Source: Pseudoalteromonas sp. H105
Lineage (GTDB): Bacteria > Pseudomonadota > Gammaproteobacteria > Enterobacterales > Alteromonadaceae
Length of the DNA stretch: 64,000 nucleotides
Direction: 5' to 3'
NCBI RefSeq assembly: GCF_001469215.1
Contig: NZ_LOFH01000007.1
Coordinates: forward strand, 62,001 to 126,000
This document shows, piece after piece, positions 41,276 through 50,511 of the stretch (positions within the stretch are counted from its first letter, which is position 1; each line of letters starts with the position of its first letter). Below the pieces are notes generated by a model. It searched no databases and was not told the DNA's origin. It was given only the letters and a program-made list of their open reading frames with translations. The position numbers and the translations under genes are program-made.

Positions 41276-41517
41276 AACACAGTTTAACTATTGCTTTAAA
41301 AAATCAGAGTGTTGCTGTTGAGCGCTTTTTACGAGTTGTCCGTCATCGAGGTTTTGACTTAACGCACTTTCAACTCAATGTAGACGATGGCCAATATAAC
41401 GTGGCGATGACAGTCGATAGTGATAAACCTATTTATTTATTGACCACCCAACTAACTAAGTTAGTTGATGTAAAGCAGGTCACATTACAAAACGTGCACC
41501 AGCAACAAGCGGTATAG
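41272..41517 (+). CDS. ilvM: Acetohydroxyacid synthase II, small (regulatory) subunit
   Basis: 81 residues, an ACT-type regulatory subunit (E. coli IlvM 87). It starts MKHSLTIALKNQSVAVERFLRVVRHRGFD, typical of IlvM, with the glycine that begins the ACT fold turn. Its ATG overlaps the ilvG stop in ATGA, giving coupled translation and equal subunit levels. Confidence 0.93.
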   Translation: MKHSLTIALKNQSVAVERFLRVVRHRGFDLTHFQLNVDDGQYNVAMTVDSDKPIYLLTTQLTKLVDVKQVTLQNVHQQQAV

Positions 41518-41614
41518 CACACAAACAAGATCAACAGGGCAGGTTGGCTTTGGTCAGCGTGCAGTAAAATTTTAAGAATGAGGAACAGCCTTGCGGCTGA
41601 ACACTGAGGTAACT

Positions 41615-43471
41615 ATGGCTAAATTAAGAAGTGCAACAACAACAGAGGGTCGTAAACGCGCAGGTGCACGCGCATTGTGGCGTGCTACAGGGATGACAGA
41701 CACGGACTTCGGTAAACCGATCATTGCTGTTGTGAATTCATTTACACAATTTGTTCCTGGTCACGTTCACCTCAATCAGCTTAGTGAATTAATGGCTGAA
41801 ACTATCACCCAGGCGGGCGGTGTACCAAAAGAATTTAACACCATTGCTATCGATGATGGTATTGCTATGGGCCACGGCGGTATGCTGTATTCATTGCCTT
41901 CACGGGATTTAATTGCCGATTCGGTCGAGTATATGGTTAATGGCCATTGTGCTGATGCCATGATCTGTATTTCAAACTGTGACAAAATTACACCGGGCAT
42001 GATGCTGGCGGCACTGCGTTTAAATATTCCTGTTATTTTTGTTTCTGGTGGTCCAATGGAGGCGGGCAAAACCAAGCTTGCCAACATTGATATTAAACTC
42101 GATTTAGTTGATGCCATGGTTAAAGGTGCGGATGAATCTGTGAGTGATGCTGATTCAGAACAAGTAGAGCGTTCAGCGTGTCCTACTTGTGGTTCTTGCT
42201 CAGGCATGTTTACCGCAAACTCAATGAACTGCTTATTAGAAGCCATTGGCCTTGCCTTACCAGGTAATGGTACAACGCTTGCGACCCATAAAGACCGCAA
42301 ACAACTGTATGTTGAAGCGGGAGCACGCATTGTCGATTTATGCCGTGAGTATTACCAAAAAGATAATCAAGATGTGCTACCACGTGCTATTGCTAATAAA
42401 ACAGCTTTTATGAATTCTATGGTGGTTGATATCGCGATGGGTGGCTCGTCAAATACAGTATTGCATTTACTCGCTGCAGCTCAAGAGGCCGGTGTCGATT
42501 TTGATATGTCTCATATTGATGAGTTGTCACGTAAAACCCCGTTTTTATGCAAAGTGGCACCCGCTACTGCGCAGTACCACATTGAAGATGTACACCGCGC
42601 TGGTGGCATGATGGCAATCATCCGTGAGTTGGGTAAAGCTGGGTTGGTTGATTTATCAGTAAACCATGTTGCTGGCATGACGATGGGTGAGCTAGTTAAG
42701 AAATGGGATGCCACAGATCCTGATAATAAAGCCGCGCAAAAGTTTTATCGCGCAGGCCCTGCCGGTATAAGAACAACAAAGGCAATGAGCCAAGAATGTC
42801 GTTGGGATGAAGGCGATAATGACCGTGAAAACGGCTGTATCCGCAGTGTTGAACATGCCTTCCGTCAAGATGGTGGCTTAGCGGTACTTGCGGGTAATCT
42901 AGCGGTTGATGGCTGTATTGTTAAAAGTGCAGGTGTGGTTGATGAAATGCTGCACTTTGAAGGCACAGCCGTGGTGTATGAATCACAAGATGATTCAGTA
43001 GAAGGGATATTGAATGACGAAGTAAAAGCCGGAGATGTCGTGGTCATCCGTTATGAAGGCCCTAAAGGTGGCCCAGGCATGCAAGAAATGCTTTATCCAA
43101 CCAGCTATTTAAAATCAAAAGGCCTTGCTGAAAAGTGCGCACTTATTACAGATGGTCGCTTTTCTGGTGGTACATCGGGTTTATCAATTGGCCACGTATC
43201 GCCTGAGGCTGCAAGTGGTGGCGCAATCGCATATGTTGAGAACGGTGACAAAATCATCATTGATATTGCGACCCGTGAAATCACTTTGGCACTAAGTGAT
43301 GACGAGCTTGAAGCACGTAAACAAAAACAATTGGCGCGTGGCAAGCAGGCTTACAAGCCACTTGATCGTGAACGTTATGTATCATCTGCATTAAAAGCGT
43401 ATGCGTTGTTAGCAACTAGTGCTGATAAAGGCGCAGTGCGTGATTTAGCTAAACTGGAGGAGCTGAGTTAA
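41615..43471 (+). CDS. ilvD: Dihydroxyacid dehydratase
   Basis: 618 residues (E. coli 616) from the ATG with a TGAGGT ribosome site; an upstream TTG in frame (41591) is not needed. It dehydrates dihydroxy acids to the keto acids of valine and isoleucine using an iron-sulfur cluster. Cluster cysteines are in [11 protein letters not shown] and [16 protein letters not shown]. ilvE, which lies between ilvM and ilvD in E. coli, is absent; a 97-base gap is there instead. ilvA follows after two bases. Confidence 0.97.
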   Translation: MAKLRSATTTEGRKRAGARALWRATGMTDTDFGKPIIAVVNSFTQFVPGHVHLNQLSELMAETITQAGGVPKEFNTIAIDDGIAMGHGGMLYSLPSRDLIADSVEYMVNGHCADAMICISNCDKITPGMMLAALRLNIPVIFVSGGPMEAGKTKLANIDIKLDLVDAMVKGADESVSDADSEQVERSACPTCGSCSGMFTANSMNCLLEAIGLALPGNGTTLATHKDRKQLYVEAGARIVDLCREYYQKDNQDVLPRAIANKTAFMNSMVVDIAMGGSSNTVLHLLAAAQEAGVDFDMSHIDELSRKTPFLCKVAPATAQYHIEDVHRAGGMMAIIRELGKAGLVDLSVNHVAGMTMGELVKKWDATDPDNKAAQKFYRAGPAGIRTTKAMSQECRWDEGDNDRENGCIRSVEHAFRQDGGLAVLAGNLAVDGCIVKSAGVVDEMLHFEGTAVVYESQDDSVEGILNDEVKAGDVVVIRYEGPKGGPGMQEMLYPTSYLKSKGLAEKCALITDGRFSGGTSGLSIGHVSPEAASGGAIAYVENGDKIIIDIATREITLALSDDELEARKQKQLARGKQAYKPLDRERYVSSALKAYALLATSADKGAVRDLAKLEELS

Positions 43472-43473
43472 TT

Positions 43474-45024
43474 ATGGTTTCTCAAGAGCTCGATTATTTT
43501 CGCGCTATTATTCAGGCCAATATGGAGCCACTGGCAAAAGTCACAGAGGTAAGCGAAATGCCTACCTTGAGTGAACGCCTCGGAAACCATATTTGGTTAA
43601 AGCGCGAAGATCAGCAGCCAGTTTATTCGTTTAAACTGCGTGGCGCATATAATAAATTAGTAAAATTACCCAAAGGCTCAGTGGTGATCACTGCTTCTGC
43701 GGGTAATCATGCCCAAGGCGTAGCGCTTAGTGCATCGCATTTGGGGCATCAGGCAACCATTGTTATGCCGGTCACAACACCTGAAATAAAAGTTAATGCA
43801 GTACGTGCACTTGGCGGTGAAGTGGTGTTGCATGGTCATCATTTTGATGCAGCAAAAGCCCATGCGCTTGATCTTACTGAAAAGCGCAACGGGGTATTTG
43901 TTCCGCCGTTTGATGATCCAGATGTTATTGTTGGCCAAGGCACCGTGGCACGCGAGTTAATGCAGCAACTAAACCAACTTGATGCGGTGTTTATTCCTGT
44001 CGGTGGTGGTGGTTTACTTGCTGGTATGGCGGTGTATATCAAATCATTACGCCCAGATATTAAAGTAATTGGTGTTGAAGCTGATGAAAGTGCATGTTTA
44101 AAAGCGGCGCTTGAGGCGGGTGAACCCATTGAACTTGAACGAGTTGGTAGTTTTGCTGATGGTGTGGCCGTTAAAATTATCGGCCGTGAGACCTTTCGTT
44201 TAGCACAAAAGTTTTGTGATGAAGTGGTTACTGTGTCGGGTGATGAAATATGTGCAGCGATGCAGGATATTTTTGTTTCAACTCGTGCTATTGCCGAGCC
44301 ATCTGGTGCACTTGCCACCGCGGGGCTTAAAAAGTGGAGTCAACAAAGCGGACTGAAAGGTTTGCATTTAGCGGCTATCTTGTCTGGTGCTAATTTAAAC
44401 TTTGATCGCCTGCGCTATGTTGCAGAGCGCACAGCACTGGGTGAGAAAAATGAAGCCTTGTTAGCCGTTACTATTAACGAAGAAAAAGGTAGTTTTAAAC
44501 AGTTTTGTGCATCTTTAGGTGGTCGAGCGATTACAGAGTTTAACTATCGTTATGCAGGACCTGGTGAAGCGCAAATATTTGTGGGTGTGGCATTGCGCCA
44601 AGGCCAGCAAGAGTTGGATGAGCTTAAAAGTGGTTTAACCGCTAACGGTTATGCATTTTGTGATTTATCAGATAACGAACTGGCTAAATTACATGTGCGT
44701 TATATGGTTGGAGGTAAAGCACCGCAGCAAATGCAAGAGCGCTTGCTGCGTTTTGAGTTTCCAGAGTACCCAGGCGCATTGGCTCGATTTCTAGATACGT
44801 TAGGGAGTAATTGGAATATCACTTTATTTCATTATCGCAACCATGGCGGGTCAATGGGTAATGTGTTGGCTGGTTTTGCAATTGAGCCAAGTCAGTTTGA
44901 TGTATTTAATGAACACTTAAACCGCTTAGGATACAGTGTGCAAGATGAAACACATAACCCGTGTTTTACTCAGTTCTTAACAGCGCAACCACCAACGAAA
45001 ACAGCTTTCGCTGCCAACAACTAA
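43474..45024 (+). CDS. ilvA: Threonine deaminase (biosynthetic threonine ammonia-lyase)
   Basis: 516 residues (E. coli 514). It converts threonine to 2-oxobutyrate, the entry to isoleucine. The PLP lysine is K54 in YSFKLRGAYNK, and the glycine loop for phosphate is VGGGGLLAG. The C-terminal part (about 325-516) holds two ACT-like regulatory domains for isoleucine inhibition and valine activation, so this is the biosynthetic, allosteric form. It is the last gene of ilvGMDA; no strong terminator is seen in the following 100 bases. Confidence 0.97.
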   Translation: MVSQELDYFRAIIQANMEPLAKVTEVSEMPTLSERLGNHIWLKREDQQPVYSFKLRGAYNKLVKLPKGSVVITASAGNHAQGVALSASHLGHQATIVMPVTTPEIKVNAVRALGGEVVLHGHHFDAAKAHALDLTEKRNGVFVPPFDDPDVIVGQGTVARELMQQLNQLDAVFIPVGGGGLLAGMAVYIKSLRPDIKVIGVEADESACLKAALEAGEPIELERVGSFADGVAVKIIGRETFRLAQKFCDEVVTVSGDEICAAMQDIFVSTRAIAEPSGALATAGLKKWSQQSGLKGLHLAAILSGANLNFDRLRYVAERTALGEKNEALLAVTINEEKGSFKQFCASLGGRAITEFNYRYAGPGEAQIFVGVALRQGQQELDELKSGLTANGYAFCDLSDNELAKLHVRYMVGGKAPQQMQERLLRFEFPEYPGALARFLDTLGSNWNITLFHYRNHGGSMGNVLAGFAIEPSQFDVFNEHLNRLGYSVQDETHNPCFTQFLTAQPPTKTAFAANN

Positions 45025-45122
45025 CTTTCAGTTTATGGTTCAGGTTAATACTGGGCCATAAACGTTGCCTTATTGATATCATTACCTATAGTTAGATTTA
45101 ACATTAAGTGCAGGAAAAAACA

Positions 45123-46175
45123 TTGCTATTAAAAGGAATTATTGCAACGGTAAGCTTAATTTTAGGATTAAGCTGCTTTCATGTTGCAAGCGAAACAAAT
45201 AACGTCACATTGCTGCTTAAGTGGACTCATCAGTTTCAGTTTTCGGGTTACTACATGGCCCAAGAGAAAGGCTTTTATGAAGAAGCCGGATTGACGGTGA
45301 GCATTGTTCCCGCAATAAAAAGTGACCCTGATACGTTTAATAAAGTGCTCGGCGGTCAGGCACATTTTGGTGTTGGTCATTCAGGCATTTTACAGCAGCG
45401 TATCAATGGGAAACCTCTGGTCGCGATGGCGTCAATATTGCAGTTTTCGCCTTACTGTTGGATGGTCAAGCAAAGCTCAGATATATTCCACCCTCACGAC
45501 TTTCAAAATAAGCGGATCAGTAGTATTAGCACACAAGAAAGTGCTGAATTACTCGTGATGTTGGAGCAAAGTGGGATAGATACAAAATTACTGCCTGTTT
45601 ACCATGGGATAGACGCTGAAGAGGAGTGGCTTAATGGCGAGTTAGATGCCATACAAGTTTACGTTACCAATGAGCCGTTTCAAATGCTGCAAAAAGGCAT
45701 TGAGCATCGACTTATTTGCCCGCAAAAGTACGGTATAAATGTCTACAGCGATGTTCTCTATACAACGCAAAGCGTACTGGCAGAAAACCCAAAAATGGTC
45801 GAGAAGTTTTACAAAGCAAGTTTAAAAGGTTGGCGCTATGCGATGATGCACTTAGAAGAGTCGATAGCAGTTACGGCAGAAAAATATGCCACCCATAAAA
45901 GCATTAATGAGCTAACCAATGAGGCGGAAGTACTGAGAGATTACATTTTGCCGCCCGATACAAAGCTCGGTGCAATGTCGATGCCTAAGTGGCGTTTAAT
46001 TGCTGACTTATACCAGCTTGAAGAGGGGAGTTTTGATAACGTTAAAGCAGGGTTTATCTATCGTAATGATGTACCCGAAGAGATGGAATTGTCATGGATG
46101 CTTATCGCTGCGATTGTCCTAAGTATTTTATTCCTCCCGCTTTATATACGACTGATGTTCAAAAAAAGCGTATAA
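45123..46175 (+). CDS. NMT1/THI5-like binding protein with C-terminal membrane anchor
   Basis: 350 residues if started at the TTG after AGGA; a GTG at 45108 is an alternative. N-terminal signal (about 1-22) followed by an NMT1/THI5-type periplasmic binding domain: LLKWTHQFQFSGYYMAQEKGFYEEAGL, then VLGGQAHFGVGHSGIL and QVYVTNEPF. Such domains bind thiamine-precursor-like pyrimidines or act as sensors. One membrane helix (about 325-345, LIAAIVLSILFLPLYI) and then a stop follow. No transporter genes are next to it. In relatives this domain plus helix is often joined to PAS/GGDEF or kinase modules, so this may be a sensor whose output part is lost. Confidence 0.75.
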   Translation: MLLKGIIATVSLILGLSCFHVASETNNVTLLLKWTHQFQFSGYYMAQEKGFYEEAGLTVSIVPAIKSDPDTFNKVLGGQAHFGVGHSGILQQRINGKPLVAMASILQFSPYCWMVKQSSDIFHPHDFQNKRISSISTQESAELLVMLEQSGIDTKLLPVYHGIDAEEEWLNGELDAIQVYVTNEPFQMLQKGIEHRLICPQKYGINVYSDVLYTTQSVLAENPKMVEKFYKASLKGWRYAMMHLEESIAVTAEKYATHKSINELTNEAEVLRDYILPPDTKLGAMSMPKWRLIADLYQLEEGSFDNVKAGFIYRNDVPEEMELSWMLIAAIVLSILFLPLYIRLMFKKSV

Positions 46176-46206
46176 TAGTGAAAATATTTTCTCATCGTTA
46201 AATTTT

Positions 46207-47385
46207 ATGACCCTAGCTGAGCAGTTTACAGCCTTAGATAACCTCCTTTATTCAACTCGACAATACTGGCAATGTACAGCGTTTGATTATGATGAACTGC
46301 CATGGTCATCGTTGTCGGCCCCGCTTGAACAGTTGTCAGATAGTGATGTTGCAGAATTAGATAGCGATCAAGATGCGCTATACGCATTTTTTAGCTCGCA
46401 CATTGAAGGTGTTGAACAATTGCCTTATTTAAGCACCTTATCTGTCGCGCAGGTAGCACGCACTGATTATCCTTTTTGGATAAGTAATGGTATTAAGGGG
46501 CGTAAATTTGAGCAGTTACAAGATTTTGTTGGATCTTTGGGCGAGCAAGCTCAGCCAGTGCTTGAATGGTGTGCAGGAAAAGGGCATTTAGGGCGTATGA
46601 TCGCGTTTAATCATGCGCCCAGTGTACATAGTATCGAATTGCAAACACACTTGTGCGAACAAGGCCAGCACAGTGCTCAGCAGCAAGGTCTCGCGGTGAA
46701 ATTTAGCCAAGCTGATGTGTTAACCGATGATGTATCTGATTATTTTGAACCACAACAACATGCGGTTGCACTGCATGCTTGTGGGGCATTGCATCAACAC
46801 TTTATGCAGCTTGCGAGTAAGGCAAAAACACAGCAGATAAGTTTATCGCCATGTTGTTATCACTTGTTCACAGATGATAAGTATGAGGCAATGAGTGAGC
46901 AAGCAAAACGCAGTCAACTGAGCTTGCGCCACCGAGATCTCAAGCTTGCTTTACAGGAAACTGTTACCGCGCCTTCGCGAGTTGCGAAAGTACGTAAAAC
47001 AGAAGTGGAATGGCGGTTAGGGTTTGACGCCATGAGAAAAGATATCACAGGTTCAACAACTTACATTAGTGTGCCCTCTGTTAATAAGGCCGTGTTCTCA
47101 GATTCATTTGAAGCATTCTGCGCATGGGCTGCTGACAAAAAGGCCATAAAAATACCGCAAGGCATTGATTATCAATATTTTCTATTGAAAGGGCAAATGC
47201 GTAAAAAAGTTACTGAACGCATCGAACTGGTTCGACATGTGTTCCGCAGAGCAATTGAAGTTTGGCTTGTGCTTGATCGTGCTTTATATTTGCAACAACA
47301 AGGTTATCAAGTCACCGTGAACACATTTTGTGAAAAGCAATTAACACCTCGCAATATCTTGATCAAAGCACGCTTACCGAAATAA
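46207..47385 (+). CDS. SAM-dependent methyltransferase (Methyltransf_32 / METTL25-like)
   Basis: 392 residues. An N-terminal part of unknown role leads to a Rossmann methyltransferase domain with motif I VLEWCAGKGHLGRMIAF (about 118-134), followed by VHSIELQ and a late SPCCYHLF, the form seen in the Methyltransf_32 group. The substrate is unknown; bacterial members are not characterised to my knowledge. It lies between the binding protein and the carbonic anhydrase, ending 16 bases before the latter, so it may be co-transcribed with it. Confidence 0.8.
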   Translation: MTLAEQFTALDNLLYSTRQYWQCTAFDYDELPWSSLSAPLEQLSDSDVAELDSDQDALYAFFSSHIEGVEQLPYLSTLSVAQVARTDYPFWISNGIKGRKFEQLQDFVGSLGEQAQPVLEWCAGKGHLGRMIAFNHAPSVHSIELQTHLCEQGQHSAQQQGLAVKFSQADVLTDDVSDYFEPQQHAVALHACGALHQHFMQLASKAKTQQISLSPCCYHLFTDDKYEAMSEQAKRSQLSLRHRDLKLALQETVTAPSRVAKVRKTEVEWRLGFDAMRKDITGSTTYISVPSVNKAVFSDSFEAFCAWAADKKAIKIPQGIDYQYFLLKGQMRKKVTERIELVRHVFRRAIEVWLVLDRALYLQQQGYQVTVNTFCEKQLTPRNILIKARLPK

Positions 47386-47401
47386 ATAGATAAGGGATCC
47401 A

Positions 47402-48055
47402 ATGAGAAAGTTAAAGAACTTATTTGAAAATAATAAACGCTGGGCAGAGCGCACTTGCAAAGACGATCCTGACTTTTTTAAAATTTTATCTATGCAGCAA
47501 AATCCAGAGTACTTATGGATTGGGTGTTCAGATTCACGAGTGCCAGCTAATGAAATTGTCGATTTAATGCCTGGTGAATTGTTTGTTCATCGTAATGTGG
47601 CAAATGTGGTTGTGCACACGGATCATAATTGCTTGTCGGTCATGCAATACGCTGTTGAAGTGCTAAAAGTAAAACACATTATGGTGGTGGGTCATTATGG
47701 GTGTGGTGGTGTGCAAGCGGTACTGAATGATGCCAAGTTTGGTCTTATCGATAATTGGTTACGCCATGTGGGTGACGTTAAAGAAAAGTACATTAGCAAA
47801 ATCAATAGCATGCCTGAGAAAGAACGTCTTGATTGCCTTATTGAGTTGAATGTTATCGAGCAAGTGCGCAATGTATGCCGTACTAATATTGTGCAAGAAG
47901 CATGGCAACGAGGACAAGATTTGACAATTCATGGCTGGGTATATGGCTTGGCGAATGGTCATTTGAATGATTTAGAGTCGGTTGTTACATGTGCTGATGA
48001 AGTGATAGATACCTACAAGGTAGCAGCAGAAAAAGTATTTACACGCCGAACATAA
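47402..48055 (+). CDS. can: Beta-class carbonic anhydrase
   Basis: 217 residues (E. coli Can 220). Interconverts CO2 and bicarbonate, supplying bicarbonate to carboxylases such as AccC. Zinc ligands C42, H98 and C101 (CSDSRVPA, VVGHYGCGGV) and the D44-R46 pair occupy the same numbers as in E. coli Can, including the HRNVANVV segment. A terminator follows. Confidence 0.97.
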   Translation: MRKLKNLFENNKRWAERTCKDDPDFFKILSMQQNPEYLWIGCSDSRVPANEIVDLMPGELFVHRNVANVVVHTDHNCLSVMQYAVEVLKVKHIMVVGHYGCGGVQAVLNDAKFGLIDNWLRHVGDVKEKYISKINSMPEKERLDCLIELNVIEQVRNVCRTNIVQEAWQRGQDLTIHGWVYGLANGHLNDLESVVTCADEVIDTYKVAAEKVFTRRT

Positions 48056-48065
48056 TCAGGCATTA

Positions 48066-48090
48066 AAAAGGCAGCGTCAGCTGCCTTAAT
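48066..48090. terminator. Terminator between can and ubiK
   Basis: Stem AAGGCAGC / GCTGCCTT with a GTCA loop. The longer T-run is on the minus strand, so it ends ubiK best and probably also can. Confidence 0.85.
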
Positions 48091-48108
48091 CACTCTATAA
48101 CGTATTAT

Positions 48109-48369
48109 TTATACGTCATCTTTGTTCGTAAGTTGTTGCTCTAATAACGCAACCTTCTCTTCAAGTTCAGTTAGCTTTTCGCGCGTACGTATAAGTACCT
48201 TGCTCTGAATTTCAAACTCTTCACGGCTAACAAAGTCCATTTCAGCTAATTTATTTTGGATGGCTTGCTTGGTTTTTGCTTCAAACGTATCTGCGAGGTT
48301 TTTAACACCCTGTGGCATGTTACTAGAGATTTGCTTGGCGATTTCTTCAATTTTTGCTGGGTTGATCAT
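48109..48369 (-). CDS. ubiK: Ubiquinone biosynthesis accessory factor UbiK
   Basis: 86 residues (E. coli UbiK/YqiC 96). Starts [19 protein letters not shown] and continues as a coiled coil ending [11 protein letters not shown]. UbiK binds UbiJ and helps the aerobic ubiquinone enzyme complex. It diverges from rep with 123 bases between the starts. A long open frame on the other strand running through it belongs to a false 5' extension of rep. Confidence 0.92.
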   Translation of the reverse strand: MINPAKIEEIAKQISSNMPQGVKNLADTFEAKTKQAIQNKLAEMDFVSREEFEIQSKVLIRTREKLTELEEKVALLEQQLTNKDDV

Positions 48370-48492
48370 ATCTATCCCTCGGTGTCGCGTAAAATGATAA
48401 TAGCTATAGTGGTTAATATTACCTTATTGGCTAGGCGTATTGTAGTGATTACGTTAAAATTGCCCGTCTTTAATGCAATCTCTTTGGTCGTT

Positions 48493-50511
48493 ATGAAACT
48501 CAATCCTAAACAAGATGAAGCGGTAAAATATATTAGTGGTCCATGCTTGGTGCTAGCAGGAGCAGGCTCAGGTAAAACGCGAGTTATTACTAATAAAATC
48601 GCTTATTTAGTGCAAAAATGTGAGTATCAAGCGCGCAATATTGCTGCCGTCACATTTACCAATAAAGCTGCCAAAGAGATGCGCGAACGGGTAATGCAAA
48701 CACTTGGTAAGCAAGAATCAAAGGGGTTATGGGTCTCTACGTTTCACACCTTAGGGCTTGAGATTATTAAAAAAGAATTGTCTACTTTAGGTTTCAAGCC
48801 AGGCTTTTCATTGTTTGATGATCAAGACACGAATCAGCTATTGGGTGATTTAACCGAGGACGAACTTAAAAAAGACAAAGATCTGCTTAATTTATTGAAG
48901 ATGCAGATTGGTAGTTGGAAGAATGAACTCATCCTCCCTGAGCAAGCGATCCGTGAGGCCAGAGAGCCACAAAAAGCGTTATTTGCTCAGCTGTACGCAC
49001 GTTATCAAACTCAACTTCGCGCCTATAACGCGCTTGATTTTGATGATCTAATTATGATCCCCACTTTATTATTAACCAATAATGCAACGTCTCGAGAACG
49101 TTGGCAGCAGCGTTTTCGTTATCTGCTGGTGGATGAGTACCAAGATACCAATACCAGCCAATACCAGTTAGTAAAGCTATTAGTGGGTGAACGCGCGCGC
49201 TTTACGGTAGTAGGGGATGACGACCAATCGATATATTCATGGCGAGGTGCGCGACCACAAAACCTTGTACTACTAAGTAAAGATTTTCCAGGCCTTAGGC
49301 TTATTAAGCTTGAGCAAAACTATCGCAGCGCGGGGCGAATTCTTAAAGCGGCCAATATTTTGATTGCTAATAACCCGCATGAATTTGATAAAAAACTATT
49401 CAGTGAACTTGGTTATGGTGAGCCGATAAAAGTGATTGGTTGTCGTGATGAGGAACATGAATCTGAGCGCGTGGTGGCTGAAATCATCTCACATAAGTTT
49501 ATGAAGCGAACCAGCTATAAAGATTATGCGATTTTGTATCGTGGTAACCATCAAGCCCGTGGCTTTGAAAAATCGTTAATGAGTAACCGTATTCCTTATA
49601 AAATTAGTGGTGGGATGTCGTTTTTCTCACGCTCTGAAATTAAAGATATCATGGCGTATTTACGGTTATTAGTGAATCAGGACGATGATAATGCCTTTTT
49701 ACGCATTGTTAATACACCCCGTCGTGAAATAGGCACTGTCACGCTTGAAAAATTAGGAACGTTAGCTAATGAAAAGCACGCAAGCTTATTTGCTACCTGC
49801 TTTGATAACGACCTAAGTTACAGACTTAAGGGGCGAGGACTTAATTCGTTAGCCGGTTTTGCCCGTTGGGTGGTAGAACTGTCAGATAACGCTGTACGTG
49901 GTGACACGCTTGAAGCGGTAAAAGATTTGATTAGACAAATTAATTACGAAGCGTATCTGTATGAATCATCCCCGAGCGCGAAAGCAGCAGAAATGCGGAT
50001 GAAAAATGTCTCTGAGTTATACCGGTGGATCACTGACATGTTGACAGGGGATGCTGATAATCAGCCAATGACGCTCGCTGAGGTTGTCAGTAAATTAACA
50101 TTGCGAGACATGCTCGAACGCAATGAAGAAGAAGACGAAAGTGATGCCGTTCAGCTCCTGACGTTACATGCATCAAAAGGCCTCGAATACCCGTACGTAT
50201 TTATGGTGGGAATGGAAGAAGGCTTGTTACCGCATCAAGTGAGTATTGATGAAGAAAATGTTGATGAAGAACGACGTTTAGCTTACGTAGGTATCACGCG
50301 TGCACAACAAGAATTAACCATGACCTATGCGAAAATACGCCGACAATTTGGTGAAACATCGCAAACAGAATTAAGCCGCTTTGTACAAGAGCTGCCACAA
50401 GATGACTTAGCGTTTGAAAATAGAAAAGCACCCAATACGCAAGCTGAGCGTATGGAAAAAGGCCAAGCTCGTGTAGCTAACTTACGAGCCATGCTAAAAA
50501 AGCCTAACTAA
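48493..50511 (+). CDS. rep: ATP-dependent DNA helicase Rep
   Basis: 672 residues (E. coli 673). A UvrD/Rep superfamily 1A 3'-5' helicase that clears proteins and restarts replication forks. The start [17 protein letters not shown] matches the E. coli N-terminus, so the 79 in-frame codons upstream are rejected. Walker A is AGAGSGKT; Walker B is [10 protein letters not shown]; other motifs include [17 protein letters not shown] and [21 protein letters not shown]. It meets the next gene tail to tail with no base between the stops. Confidence 0.97.
   Translation: MKLNPKQDEAVKYISGPCLVLAGAGSGKTRVITNKIAYLVQKCEYQARNIAAVTFTNKAAKEMRERVMQTLGKQESKGLWVSTFHTLGLEIIKKELSTLGFKPGFSLFDDQDTNQLLGDLTEDELKKDKDLLNLLKMQIGSWKNELILPEQAIREAREPQKALFAQLYARYQTQLRAYNALDFDDLIMIPTLLLTNNATSRERWQQRFRYLLVDEYQDTNTSQYQLVKLLVGERARFTVVGDDDQSIYSWRGARPQNLVLLSKDFPGLRLIKLEQNYRSAGRILKAANILIANNPHEFDKKLFSELGYGEPIKVIGCRDEEHESERVVAEIISHKFMKRTSYKDYAILYRGNHQARGFEKSLMSNRIPYKISGGMSFFSRSEIKDIMAYLRLLVNQDDDNAFLRIVNTPRREIGTVTLEKLGTLANEKHASLFATCFDNDLSYRLKGRGLNSLAGFARWVVELSDNAVRGDTLEAVKDLIRQINYEAYLYESSPSAKAAEMRMKNVSELYRWITDMLTGDADNQPMTLAEVVSKLTLRDMLERNEEEDESDAVQLLTLHASKGLEYPYVFMVGMEEGLLPHQVSIDEENVDEERRLAYVGITRAQQELTMTYAKIRRQFGETSQTELSRFVQELPQDDLAFENRKAPNTQAERMEKGQARVANLRAMLKKPN

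Noticed and set aside
41776..43344. Long reverse frames inside ilvD and ilvA
   Set aside because: Antisense shadows of well-identified genes, with no ribosome sites or recognisable products.
48256..48492. 79-codon 5' extension of rep
   Set aside because: It runs antisense through ubiK, has no homology, and E. coli Rep begins exactly at the later ATG.
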